Assembly (NCBI GenBank): GCA_022819745.1
Contig: JAJEGS010000036.1
Coordinates: 139,529 to 203,528 of the forward strand
Source: Candidatus Latescibacterota bacterium
GTDB taxonomy: Bacteria; Latescibacterota; UBA2968; UBA8231
Direction of reading: 5' to 3'
Length of the DNA: 64,000 nt
Made by a program: the position numbers and the translations under genes. The notes under the pieces were generated by a model, which saw only the letters and a list, made by a program, of their open reading frames with translations, was not told the origin of the DNA and searched no databases. Positions 53,354-61,384 of this stretch are shown one piece after another (the stretch's first letter is position 1; the number at the start of each line of letters is the position of its first letter).

Positions 53354-54649
53354 ATGAACGCAGAACACCACACCGTTATCATCGTCGGCGGTGGGCCAGC
53401 GGGCCTACCGCTAGCCGTGGTCTTAGGCGGCTGGCATCCCTTTTTCCGCAACAGTCGCATGTTTGCCACGCGCTACGCGCCCATAGCTGGATACTTGCAG
53501 CAGTTCGACCACACGCTGTTGGGGCTGGATATGCAGTATCTCGTACAGAGTGGCATCAAGCCCGTTGATCTGTTCCGCACCTTGCACCATCCGCGCCAGC
53601 TCTTTGAGGAACTCGACCAAGTCGCCATGGACTTTCGGCGCGGCGAGCCGCTAGACGCGCTGCTGATCAGCCGCGAGCCGGTCGGCGGGTTGTGGAACCG
53701 TGCGCCGCACAACCTGCTGACTCTGTCGCCGGGTCAGTGGATGGAGTTTGCTTTTTATCCGCTGGCGCAGCACACCGCAGAAATCGGAAGCTCCTTAGAC
53801 GTCAACGCCCTGATCCTCAAGACCGATCTGATCGAGTACTATCACCGCGTACCCGAGCGCTTTGAAGTAGCAGAGCGCATTCGCACCTTTGAGGAAGTCG
53901 AGCGGATTGAGCCGCACGAAAAGGGCTTCCAGCTCACTAGTCGGCACGTGCAAACGGGCGTTGAGCGGCGCTACACCTGCAAGTACCTAGTCCTCGCAAC
54001 AGGCCAGCGCGGTCAGTTGCGCTCCCTCGGCGTGGAGGGCGAGGATTGGCCTTTTGTCACCGCTCACTACGACAAGCCCGCAGATTTCCCGGGCGAGCGA
54101 GTGCTGGTCGTCGGCGGCGGGCGCTCGGGCGATTGGGCCGCGACCGAATTGCACGACGCCGGCAAGCAAGTGTACTACGCCATGCGCCAAGGGCCAGCAG
54201 TCCATTGGCAGCTCATCAACGACAGCCGCCACGGGCTGCCCTATTACCACCGCATCGCCGAAATCCTCGAAAGCCGCTCGCCCCGGCTCCAAACCTTGTA
54301 TCACACCCAGGTGACGCAGATCGCCGAGGACGGACAGGTCAATCTGAAAACGCCCGAAGGAAACCAAGTGGTCGAGGTCGATCACGTGATCAAAGAAATC
54401 GGCGGCACGGCCGACTATTCGATCTTGCAGGGCTTTGCGCCGCTGACCCGAACGCCCATGCGCGACAACTACCGCTTCCAACTCGATCAAGTCCAGACCC
54501 ACGCCCACAACTACGAGTCGATTGACATCCCCAACTTGTACCTCGGCGGCTATCTCGCGGCCGGAATCGGACTCGTCGTCATTGCCATGCACGGGACGAC
54601 CTACGCGATTGCCGGGGATATTCTGCAAAAAGAAGGGCGGCTCTTGTAA
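53354..54649 (+). CDS. FAD-dependent NAD(P)-binding oxidoreductase (flavin monooxygenase-like)
   Basis: 431 residues. VIIVGGGPAGLPLAVVLGG is an N-terminal FAD-binding Rossmann motif (with a Pro-Leu variant), and VLVVGGGRSGDWAATELHDAG is the second, NAD(P)-binding motif. YLVLATGQRGQLRSLGVEG is the conserved ATG stretch before it, and IPNLYLGGYLAAGIG the C-terminal FAD segment. The fold resembles flavin-containing monooxygenases and OSGIN-like proteins. The substrate is unknown. The sulfatase gene begins 34 bp downstream on the same strand. Confidence 0.82.
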   Translation: MNAEHHTVIIVGGGPAGLPLAVVLGGWHPFFRNSRMFATRYAPIAGYLQQFDHTLLGLDMQYLVQSGIKPVDLFRTLHHPRQLFEELDQVAMDFRRGEPLDALLISREPVGGLWNRAPHNLLTLSPGQWMEFAFYPLAQHTAEIGSSLDVNALILKTDLIEYYHRVPERFEVAERIRTFEEVERIEPHEKGFQLTSRHVQTGVERRYTCKYLVLATGQRGQLRSLGVEGEDWPFVTAHYDKPADFPGERVLVVGGGRSGDWAATELHDAGKQVYYAMRQGPAVHWQLINDSRHGLPYYHRIAEILESRSPRLQTLYHTQVTQIAEDGQVNLKTPEGNQVVEVDHVIKEIGGTADYSILQGFAPLTRTPMRDNYRFQLDQVQTHAHNYESIDIPNLYLGGYLAAGIGLVVIAMHGTTYAIAGDILQKEGRLL

Positions 54650-54683
54650 CTTTTCTCCACCGCTGCTAATGAAGGAAGTTGGA

Positions 54684-56081
54684 ATGATACACAAGCCAAA
54701 TATTATTTACTTGCTGGCTGATGACTGGGGGTACGGAGATGTGAGTTGTTTGAATCCCGATTCGAAGATTCCAACGCCGCATACCGATCAACTCGCGTCT
54801 GAGGGGATGATTTTTTCGGATGCACATAGTAATTCTGCGGTGTGTACGCCCACGCGGTACGGCGTGATGACGGGGCGTTATTGCTGGCGTTCGCGGTTGC
54901 AGCGCGGGGTTTTGGGTGGATATTCTGGGCCGTTGATTGAAGATGAGCGGCTGACTGTGCCATTGCTTTTGCGCAATCAGGGCTATACGACGGCGTGTGT
55001 GGGCAAGTGGCATTTGGGGTTGGGCTGGCAGATAGAAGATGGGGCAGAGAAGGCGAATAAGGAGACAGTGGACTTTTCTGCGCCGTTGTCAGATGGACCC
55101 CATACGGTGGGGTTTGATCATTCATTTATTATTCCGGCATCGCTAGATATGGAGCCGTATTGTTATATCGAAGATGGGATGGTGGTGGAGCAACCGGTTG
55201 AGGAGATTGAGGATTCGTCGAGACCAGCATTCTGGCGAGGGGGGGCGTGTGCGCCTGGGTTTATGCATGAGACGTGTTTGTTGGAGCTGACGATTCGCGC
55301 CGAGGGGTTCATCAATCAGCACGCGAAGGAGAATGGGGATAGGCCGTTCTTTTTGTATTTTCCTGCACCCTCACCGCATACGCCGCATTTTGCGCGGGAG
55401 CGTTTTGCCGGGCGAAGTCAGGCGGGAGAATACGGCGATTATGTGACGGAGCACGATTGGAGTGTTGGGCGTATTTTGGCGGCGGTTAAGCGCAATGGGT
55501 TGGCGGATAATACGCTAATTATTGTGACGAGTGATAATGGCTGTCATGCAGAGCCGATAGGATTGAAGGAGAAGTACGATCATCTGGGGAATTATATTTA
55601 TCGGGGACAGAAATCCGATGCATGGGATGGCGGGCATCGCATTCCGTTTATCGCATCGTGGCCGGGGGTGATTGAACCGAGGTCGCGTTGTGACAAGACA
55701 GTGTGTTTGACAGATTTGCTGGCGACTGTGGCCGGGATTTGCGACGTCGATTTGCCGAGGGATGCTGGGGAAGATAGTTATAATATTTTGCCGTATATGC
55801 GGGGCGCTCAAGAACAGACGATTCGCGAGGCGACGGTGCATCATTCGATCAGCGGGGAATTTGCGATTCGCAAAAATCAGTGGAAGCTGGTGGCATGTCG
55901 CGGTTCGGGTGGCTGGAGTTTAAGAGAGACGGATGTACCAGCGGATGCGCCGCCGATGCAACTTTACGATATGGCATCCGATCCGGAGGAGCAGAATAAT
56001 TTATACTGTGAGCAGTCAGAAGTGGCAAAAGAATTGCTCGGGATTTTGGCTCGGTATCGGGAAGGTGATAGGAGTACGTGA
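54684..56081 (+). CDS. Sulfatase (type I, formylglycine-dependent)
   Basis: 465 residues from ATG 54684, chosen over the in-frame ATG at 54669 because aaggaag lies right before it. NIIYLLADDWGYGDVSCLN supplies the metal-binding Asp pair (D13, D14); AVCTPTRYGVMTGRY is the C-x-P-x-R motif with the cysteine (C54) that becomes formylglycine; VGKWHLG, SPHTPHFARERF, LIIVTSDNGCHAE and HLGNYIYRGQKSDAWDGGHR complete the arylsulfatase core. There is no signal peptide, so it is probably cytoplasmic. Codon use is visibly AT-richer at third positions than in both neighbours, a sign of transfer. The maturase is not obviously in this window (the 37311 protein lacks the cysteines). Confidence 0.93.
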   Translation: MIHKPNIIYLLADDWGYGDVSCLNPDSKIPTPHTDQLASEGMIFSDAHSNSAVCTPTRYGVMTGRYCWRSRLQRGVLGGYSGPLIEDERLTVPLLLRNQGYTTACVGKWHLGLGWQIEDGAEKANKETVDFSAPLSDGPHTVGFDHSFIIPASLDMEPYCYIEDGMVVEQPVEEIEDSSRPAFWRGGACAPGFMHETCLLELTIRAEGFINQHAKENGDRPFFLYFPAPSPHTPHFARERFAGRSQAGEYGDYVTEHDWSVGRILAAVKRNGLADNTLIIVTSDNGCHAEPIGLKEKYDHLGNYIYRGQKSDAWDGGHRIPFIASWPGVIEPRSRCDKTVCLTDLLATVAGICDVDLPRDAGEDSYNILPYMRGAQEQTIREATVHHSISGEFAIRKNQWKLVACRGSGGWSLRETDVPADAPPMQLYDMASDPEEQNNLYCEQSEVAKELLGILARYREGDRST

Positions 56082-56278
56082 CAGGATAGGTAATCATTGC
56101 TGACCTGATCGCAATGCGTAAAGCTATTCCCATACGTATGGATGCAACACGGACGATCTGAGTAATTGACCACCTGCCGCGCACCATCTTGCTCGTAAGC
56201 GTACAACCCGCGCAAACCATCTACACCACCGCGAAACCCACCGCGAACCACACCAGCATTCACAGGAGGACAAATTCT

Positions 56279-57322
56279 ATGCAAAACACCGCATGGGCGA
56301 GCGTGGAAGAGAGCGACCTTGCAATCAAAATCGAAACCGAAAAACTTGCCGCTATCATTCCCAAGAAGAACCCCAAACGCTGGATGACCGGAATCGAAAA
56401 GGGATCGTTTCTCGATAAAACCACTGGCTTCCGAGAAATCGGCGATGGCTTGATGGTCATTGACTGGCTCATGGAAGCGGGCAGCGACGAGGACTACGGC
56501 GATCAGGTGATTGCGCCGGACGGGGACGGTGTCGGCAGATACTCTTGGTACGAAAACGAGACCGATCCGGACCGGCAGTACTATACGCGCATGTCCCACG
56601 GCAGCAGCCATCGCAAGCGCATGGTCGAAGGGCCACAACTCTGCCACAAAATGAAACCCGTCCAACCGGACGTGATCCACGGGGCAGACTTTATCGCGGT
56701 CGCAACCACATATCAGTACGAATACGCCGCCCCTAGTCGCAAAACCGGATCGCGCTGGACCCAGCGGATTGTATTCCCCAGAGGTGAACGCTTCTTTGTT
56801 TTGATGGACAAAATCGACAGTGCCAACGATTCGCCGGAGATGTTCCTTCGCAGCGACATGCCGGGCTGTATTCGCCATGAAAAAGGGGATACGTTCAGCG
56901 AGATTTATCTCAGCTATCTGAGCGGTCCCAACGGGGTGCGCATCCCGTCCAGTGAATTCTTCACTCCATTTCCGCCGGACTTAAAGTTCGGCTATCGCCG
57001 CGACTTGAACAGAACCCCGGCGCATTTCATTCGCGCATACCATCTGCGCGACAAGCAGACGGGTGAAGAAGGTCCTTGGCTGGCGGGGCTAACGCTTGAA
57101 CCATCTGTAGTCTATGAAGCGTGGTGCAGCCAGCGGCCCGGAGACATCATCGTCATGATCGAAGAAATCCACGGCAAGCCTGTGAAAGCGGGTGACTCCT
57201 TCAGTGCGGCCCACATCGTGGGTTACTTCGACGAGTTCGAGGAAATGCACGAGTTATACGACCAGTATAAGGGGCACACCGCACTGACCGCTGACGTATC
57301 GGGTTGGCAGCTAGTGAGATAG
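56279..57322 (+). CDS. Conserved-looking protein of unknown function
   Basis: 347 residues from ATG 56279 with acaggagg at ideal distance; the frame is open back to 56189 without added similarity. There is no signal peptide or membrane segment. The middle has short alternating hydrophobic strands (DFIAVATTYQYEYAAPS, RIVFPRGERFFVLMDKI, FSEIYLSYLSGPNGVRI), suggesting a beta-sandwich such as those in heparinase-type lyases or mutarotase-like proteins, but no signature is certain. The position after a sulfatase suggests a role in the use of a sulfated carbohydrate. It is convergent with the metallophosphoesterase gene. Confidence 0.75.
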   Translation: MQNTAWASVEESDLAIKIETEKLAAIIPKKNPKRWMTGIEKGSFLDKTTGFREIGDGLMVIDWLMEAGSDEDYGDQVIAPDGDGVGRYSWYENETDPDRQYYTRMSHGSSHRKRMVEGPQLCHKMKPVQPDVIHGADFIAVATTYQYEYAAPSRKTGSRWTQRIVFPRGERFFVLMDKIDSANDSPEMFLRSDMPGCIRHEKGDTFSEIYLSYLSGPNGVRIPSSEFFTPFPPDLKFGYRRDLNRTPAHFIRAYHLRDKQTGEEGPWLAGLTLEPSVVYEAWCSQRPGDIIVMIEEIHGKPVKAGDSFSAAHIVGYFDEFEEMHELYDQYKGHTALTADVSGWQLVR

Positions 57323-57381
57323 AGATAGGTGAATGGATCGCGAACGGTCGTTTAACGGCAGGGTAAAGCGCTCGTCGCCGA

Positions 57382-58425
57382 TCAATATGAGAACGACGTC
57401 CGCAGCGGCGCTGTCCTTTCCGCCCTGTCGTACCACCCCTGAGATGCATAGTCGCTCATGTGGAGGTAGCACTTGATGTTGACCTCTGCCACCCCTTCGG
57501 AAAACGTCAACAACCGGCTCATCGAAACATTCCTGTGGCCGTGATATTTCGAAATGGCCGCCACATTGACGAAGGTCACCCCCCACTTCCGCTCCACATG
57601 GGACCGCCCGCCGTGTGTATCATCCGGGTTCGTATGGGTATGTCCCCCCAGCCAGAGATCGATCGCGCCCGGATTCGCCGCCAAATAAGACTCGAATGCC
57701 CCTGCATCCGGTTCTTCCCCCACGAAATAGAGATACGATGCCCCGATGGGTGCCCCGTCTTCAAAGCGGCCATGGTAGCCTCCGTCAACCCCCTCCCAAG
57801 GGCCGGACGCCACTGTCGTGTCCTTCAACATATGGTGATGGGCCGTTACGATGATCCTGTCGCGATTTTCTTCGACCTTCTCTTTCCACCACTCGAACGT
57901 CTCCCGCGTCACCGCGCCGGCGGGATATCCGCCTTTCTCGCCGCGCCCAACCGGAGGGCCGCCGTCGTTGCGGTCACCCATCGCCAGAAACAGGACATTC
58001 CCCACCTGAAACGAATACCGCTCCCAGGTTCCCTCGACCGGATAGGGTCGCCGGTCGGCGTGAACGCCAGAATACTCGGAATGCTCCCCGGTGGGATCCA
58101 CCCACTTCCGAAACCACCACTGGCAAGGCTCGTCAGGGCCGCTGGCGTCGTGGTTGCCCACGATATTGTAGAAATCTTCCCGGGGATGTTTAGTCGACGC
58201 GCTGTATTGCTGCACCACCTCTTCCCCTTCCTCGTCATCCGGCGGCGTCTGCGACCCGGACAGATCCCCGATGTCCAGCATAATATCCCATTCGAATGGA
58301 GGCCCGCCCTCGGCACCGCCCTGTTCGGCCTGCAGGATCGCATCCGCAAGACTGCGGCGATTGGCACGCGCCAAATCTGTGCCCACGTGCGCATCTCCAC
58401 CCGCCCATAGCTTGAACGTCCTCAT
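57382..58425 (-). CDS. Calcineurin-like metallophosphoesterase
   Basis: 347 residues from ATG 58425; the frame stays open upstream to 58797 but that part overlaps the next gene. The five metallophosphoesterase blocks are in order: GDAHVG (D-x-H), MLDIGDLSG (GD), IVGNHDASG (GNHD), VTAHHHMLKD (H) and WLGGHTHTNPDD (GHxH). The active site is thus complete for a dinuclear metal centre. The substrate is unknown; no signal peptide is visible. Confidence 0.87.
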   Translation of the reverse strand: MRTFKLWAGGDAHVGTDLARANRRSLADAILQAEQGGAEGGPPFEWDIMLDIGDLSGSQTPPDDEEGEEVVQQYSASTKHPREDFYNIVGNHDASGPDEPCQWWFRKWVDPTGEHSEYSGVHADRRPYPVEGTWERYSFQVGNVLFLAMGDRNDGGPPVGRGEKGGYPAGAVTRETFEWWKEKVEENRDRIIVTAHHHMLKDTTVASGPWEGVDGGYHGRFEDGAPIGASYLYFVGEEPDAGAFESYLAANPGAIDLWLGGHTHTNPDDTHGGRSHVERKWGVTFVNVAAISKYHGHRNVSMSRLLTFSEGVAEVNIKCYLHMSDYASQGWYDRAERTAPLRTSFSY

Positions 58426-58510
58426 TTTTACGACGTACCCCACGTTGCCGCTAAGTGTTCGATGTCCGGTATCACGGTTTGGAGAACGCAATCTGCCATT
58501 CGCAATCTCC

Positions 58511-59737
58511 CTATTCCGGTTGAGGTTCGGTTGCCGCCAAAACCGCTTCTGGAGTCTTGCCAACAAGGTTGCGATAAACCTCTGGGTCGGTCGCTCCCTC
58601 GGTTGCAATGATGACGATGCGGCTGTTGCAATCGAGCCCAAGCTGCTGGCGCAAATTTTCGTCCCGGGTCGTTGCCAGCAATCCCGCCCACGCTGCAATC
58701 CCCGTTTCACCAATGACCGTTGGAGGATCACCGCTCGCCGCTTGTCGCATGGCATCGACAGCCGCTTCGTCGGGGATCGTGAGAAAGGCGAAAGCACCAG
58801 CCCTTAGAATATCCCACGCTTGGGGCGACGCGGATTCAACGACCAGTCCGTCCATAACGGACCGACCATCGCCGCTGACGGTTGCTGCACTGTTTTCAAT
58901 CGCGCTTTGGTATAGGCAGGCCGATGCGGTGGGTTCAACGACAACTAGCCGCGGATGATTGCTCTCATAGCGCTCCCACAAATGCCCACAGGTCGCCGCG
59001 GCCAATCGACCGCCGCCGCCGGGGACAAAGACATGAGTGGGCGGCTGGGCGTCGCTGAACTGCCGAACGATTTCGTCCGCGACCATGGCATACCCCTGCA
59101 TAATCTCACGGGAGATGTGGGGATACTCTCCAGATTTTTCATCCGATATGGCAAAATAGCCGAACCTCTCCGCGTCCGCGTACGAGCGTTGCACCGCTCG
59201 ATCGTAGCTTCCCGGTACCCGCACCACCTCTGCGCCATAGGCCGCAATCGCTTGCTCTCTACCGGCGCTGACGCCATCGTTCATGTAAATCACGCATCGA
59301 CAGCCGAACATGCGGGCACCCCACGCCAACGCTCGCCCGTGATTGCCCGATGTTGCCGCCGAGACGACGAGCTTTCTCGTCACCGATTCGTACTGCCGAT
59401 TTATTAAGTCTTGTATCGCGACTGTTTCCACGCCGGTGGCTTTTTTGATTTCACCCTTCAACACGGACAGCATGGCGTAAACGGGGCCCGTCGGCTTAAA
59501 ACTCCCCACCTCGAAGCGATACCCTTCGTGCTTGCACCACAGGCCCTCAACACCGCTCGCCGCCGCAAGACCGTTCAATGCAATCAGCGGCGTCGGTTGA
59601 TAACCGGGCAAGCGCGTCACCGCTGCTTCCACATCGGCGAAGGCATCTGGATTTAGCAATGCCTGCTGCGTGGGGCCGTAGTCCGGTGGAGGGTGGGCTT
59701 GCGCATTAATAAAGACATTCGTTTGGTAGGGGTTCAT
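58511..59737 (-). CDS. Diaminopropionate ammonia-lyase-like PLP enzyme
   Basis: 408 residues from ATG 59737 (a GTG at 59746 is also possible). The fold-type II PLP core is clear: GLWCKHEGYRFEVGSFKPTG (PLP-lysine in SFK), SAATSGNHGRALAWGARMFGC (phosphate contacts), VFVPGGGGRLAAATCGHLW (glycine loop), VIGETGIAAWAGLLA. The combination K.E..RF..GSFK...G and GNHGRA.AW matches diaminopropionate ammonia-lyase, which gives pyruvate and ammonia from 2,3-diaminopropionate. The residue set around SFKPTG differs from the usual SFKALGG, so a related threonine-dehydratase-type substrate is possible. Confidence 0.8.
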   Translation of the reverse strand: MNPYQTNVFINAQAHPPPDYGPTQQALLNPDAFADVEAAVTRLPGYQPTPLIALNGLAAASGVEGLWCKHEGYRFEVGSFKPTGPVYAMLSVLKGEIKKATGVETVAIQDLINRQYESVTRKLVVSAATSGNHGRALAWGARMFGCRCVIYMNDGVSAGREQAIAAYGAEVVRVPGSYDRAVQRSYADAERFGYFAISDEKSGEYPHISREIMQGYAMVADEIVRQFSDAQPPTHVFVPGGGGRLAAATCGHLWERYESNHPRLVVVEPTASACLYQSAIENSAATVSGDGRSVMDGLVVESASPQAWDILRAGAFAFLTIPDEAAVDAMRQAASGDPPTVIGETGIAAWAGLLATTRDENLRQQLGLDCNSRIVIIATEGATDPEVYRNLVGKTPEAVLAATEPQPE

Positions 59738-59790
59738 AGCTTTCACTTTACGGGTGTTCGTTCACTTTTCGAAAGGAGATCCTCACTTCC

Positions 59791-60339
59791 ATGAATAATC
59801 TCAGGCATTCTCTCGCAGTCTTATGCACACTTGCCCTGTTGCCCGCTCGCGGTTCTGCCGACGAAGAGGGCGTGCGGTCTGCCGTGATGGATCATTATCG
59901 AGCTTTTGCTGCCAAAGATCACGAAGGACTGGGACGCAGTTTTGCGCCGGGTTATACCATTTTCTCCTCATCTGGCGGTTTGCTGCGCGAAGGGTTCGAT
60001 CGAGGCCGCATGAAGTCCGGGTTCAAGGCCGGACTCACGTTCAACCTCAAACCCCGGCATATCGAGGTGCAACTCTTCGAGAATACCGCTGTGGTGACAG
60101 GATATTTGGATGCCAGAATCTCTATGAAAAAACAGCGCAGCCGGATGCATACACTTCGTCTCTCCAGCGTGTGGGTCGAGCAGGAAGGAGGATGGCACCT
60201 TGTCCACGAACACTTGTCCAGGTTAGTGCTGCGTTCCCAATCTCCACCTGCTCGGCAGTCAGAAACAGTAGTTAAGGAGGACAAGCAAGGTATTGACTTC
60301 GAGGCTTGGCTACTGACGTTTGCTGACATTCTGTTCTGA
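59791..60339 (+). CDS. Secreted NTF2/SnoaL-like protein
   Basis: 182 residues. Signal peptide MNNLRHSLAVLCTLALLPARGSA. The mature part begins VRSAVMDHYRAFAAKDHEGL and continues with GYTIFSSSGGL, IEVQLFENTAVVTGYLDARI and LRLSSVWVEQEGGWHLVHEHLSRL, the order of helix and strands in the NTF2/SnoaL-like cone fold (DUF4440 group). Ligand unknown. aaaggag lies somewhat far (about 13 bases) from the ATG. Only 53 bp separate it from the divergent PLP-enzyme gene. Confidence 0.82.
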   Translation: MNNLRHSLAVLCTLALLPARGSADEEGVRSAVMDHYRAFAAKDHEGLGRSFAPGYTIFSSSGGLLREGFDRGRMKSGFKAGLTFNLKPRHIEVQLFENTAVVTGYLDARISMKKQRSRMHTLRLSSVWVEQEGGWHLVHEHLSRLVLRSQSPPARQSETVVKEDKQGIDFEAWLLTFADILF

Positions 60340-60426
60340 CGCCGCCATAGAATGTAACCTGTCACTTCTCAGTTTGCCATTCTTCTTGGTGGACCAGAGA
60401 TTTGCTCGTAGGAGGCTGTGTCACCA

Positions 60427-60582
60427 ATGAACGAAAAATCTACTATGCGCGACCGGACGGATCTGAAGAGGCTGGATAGCCTCACTGACGAAGAGATTGA
60501 ACAGGCGGCTCGGTTCGATGTCGATACCTTGCTGTTGGAAGAGTGCGATATGACATCCCTAAAAGAAAATAAACCGCAGTGA
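60427..60582 (+). CDS. Small BrnA-like antitoxin-type protein without toxin
   Basis: 51 residues, ATG 60427 with gtaggagg upstream. The sequence RTDLKRLDSLTDEEIEQAARF resembles the N-terminal helix of BrnA-type antitoxins (form TDW..L..LTDEEID), but the DNA-binding part is absent and no toxin gene is adjacent. Its stop overlaps the GTG start of surE (GTGA), so the two are translationally coupled. It may be a remnant or a regulator of surE; the assignment is weak. Confidence 0.55.
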   Translation: MNEKSTMRDRTDLKRLDSLTDEEIEQAARFDVDTLLLEECDMTSLKENKPQ

Positions 60583-61262
60583 AACTGATCGTCACCAACG
60601 ACGACGGCATCGAAGCAGAGGGCTTGCAGACCTTGGTCCGTCTGGCGTCGCGGTGGGGCGAGGTCGTCGTTGTTGCGCCGGCCGAGCCTCAGTCCGGTAT
60701 TGGACATCAGTTGACGACCGATAGGCCCATTCGCGTGGACGAACTGACGGAAGAACGCTACCGGATATGGGGCACGCCGGCCGACTGTTCTCGTCTGGCG
60801 CTCAACTGCCTAACGTCCGATGGGGACTGGGTGCTTTCCGGGATCAATCACGGAGGCAATCTGGGGGTGGATGTGTACGAATCCGGCACGGTAGCCGCCG
60901 CCAGAGAGGCTGCTATCCACGGTTGTAAGGCCGTCGCTCTGTCCCACTACACCGTAAAGGGCCGGTCGGTCGATTGGCCGCTGGCTGCTGAAAGGCTGCG
61001 GCCGGTTTTGGACGACGTGCTGAACGGGACGCTGGACGCTGGATACTTCCTGAACGTGAATCTGCCTCATCCCGAGCACAACCGGACGTGCTTGGAGACC
61101 AAACATACCCGGGTGGATACGAGTCCCCACAAAACCGCATTCTCTCGAACCGACGACGGCTTTCTATACACCGGAATCTATCAGGAGCGCCGGCGACAAC
61201 CCGGCAGCGACGTGGATCTCTGTTTCAAGGGGCATATTTCACTGTCGAAAATCGCCGTTTGA
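60579..61262 (+). CDS. surE: 5'/3'-nucleotidase SurE
   Basis: 227 residues from GTG 60579. LIVTNDDGIEAEGLQTL is the SurE N-terminus with the metal-binding Asp pair; VVVVAPAEPQSGIGHQLTTDRPI, GTPADCSRLALNCL, LSGINHGGNLGVDVYESGTVAAAREAAIHG are the remaining signatures. The enzyme removes phosphate from nucleoside monophosphates (and short polyphosphates) with a divalent metal. It overlaps the small antitoxin-like ORF by 4 bp. A palindromic repeat follows directly. Confidence 0.95.
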   Translation: MKLIVTNDDGIEAEGLQTLVRLASRWGEVVVVAPAEPQSGIGHQLTTDRPIRVDELTEERYRIWGTPADCSRLALNCLTSDGDWVLSGINHGGNLGVDVYESGTVAAAREAAIHGCKAVALSHYTVKGRSVDWPLAAERLRPVLDDVLNGTLDAGYFLNVNLPHPEHNRTCLETKHTRVDTSPHKTAFSRTDDGFLYTGIYQERRRQPGSDVDLCFKGHISLSKIAV

Positions 61263-61265
61263 ATA

Positions 61266-61295
61266 GTAGGGGGCGGTTTGTAAACCGCCCCCTAC
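61266..61295. repeat. Palindromic intergenic repeat (REP-like) after surE
   Basis: gtagggggcggttt (61266-61279), gt, aaaccgccccctac (61282-61295), a perfect 14-bp stem. It is related in form to the 10684-10711 repeat. At 61334-61346 the MITE-end-like tgcgtaacatcag also occurs. Confidence 0.8.
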
Positions 61296-61384
61296 ACCGG
61301 GCAGGGCGGTAGGAAACCGCAGATGACGATAGATGCGTAACATCAGGTTGCACTTTAATCGACAAAACACGACGGAGCAGATTG

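Noticed and set aside
54522..54683. Longer sulfatase start
   Set aside because: It overlaps the flavin-oxidoreductase gene and adds no sulfatase sequence; aaggaag marks ATG 54684.
55964..56878. 304-residue minus-strand open frame
   Set aside because: Antisense to the sulfatase end and the 56279 gene, both with good ribosome-binding sites; no family signature.
57460..58410. 316-residue plus-strand open frame
   Set aside because: Lies wholly antisense to the metallophosphoesterase, whose five metal-binding motifs are intact.
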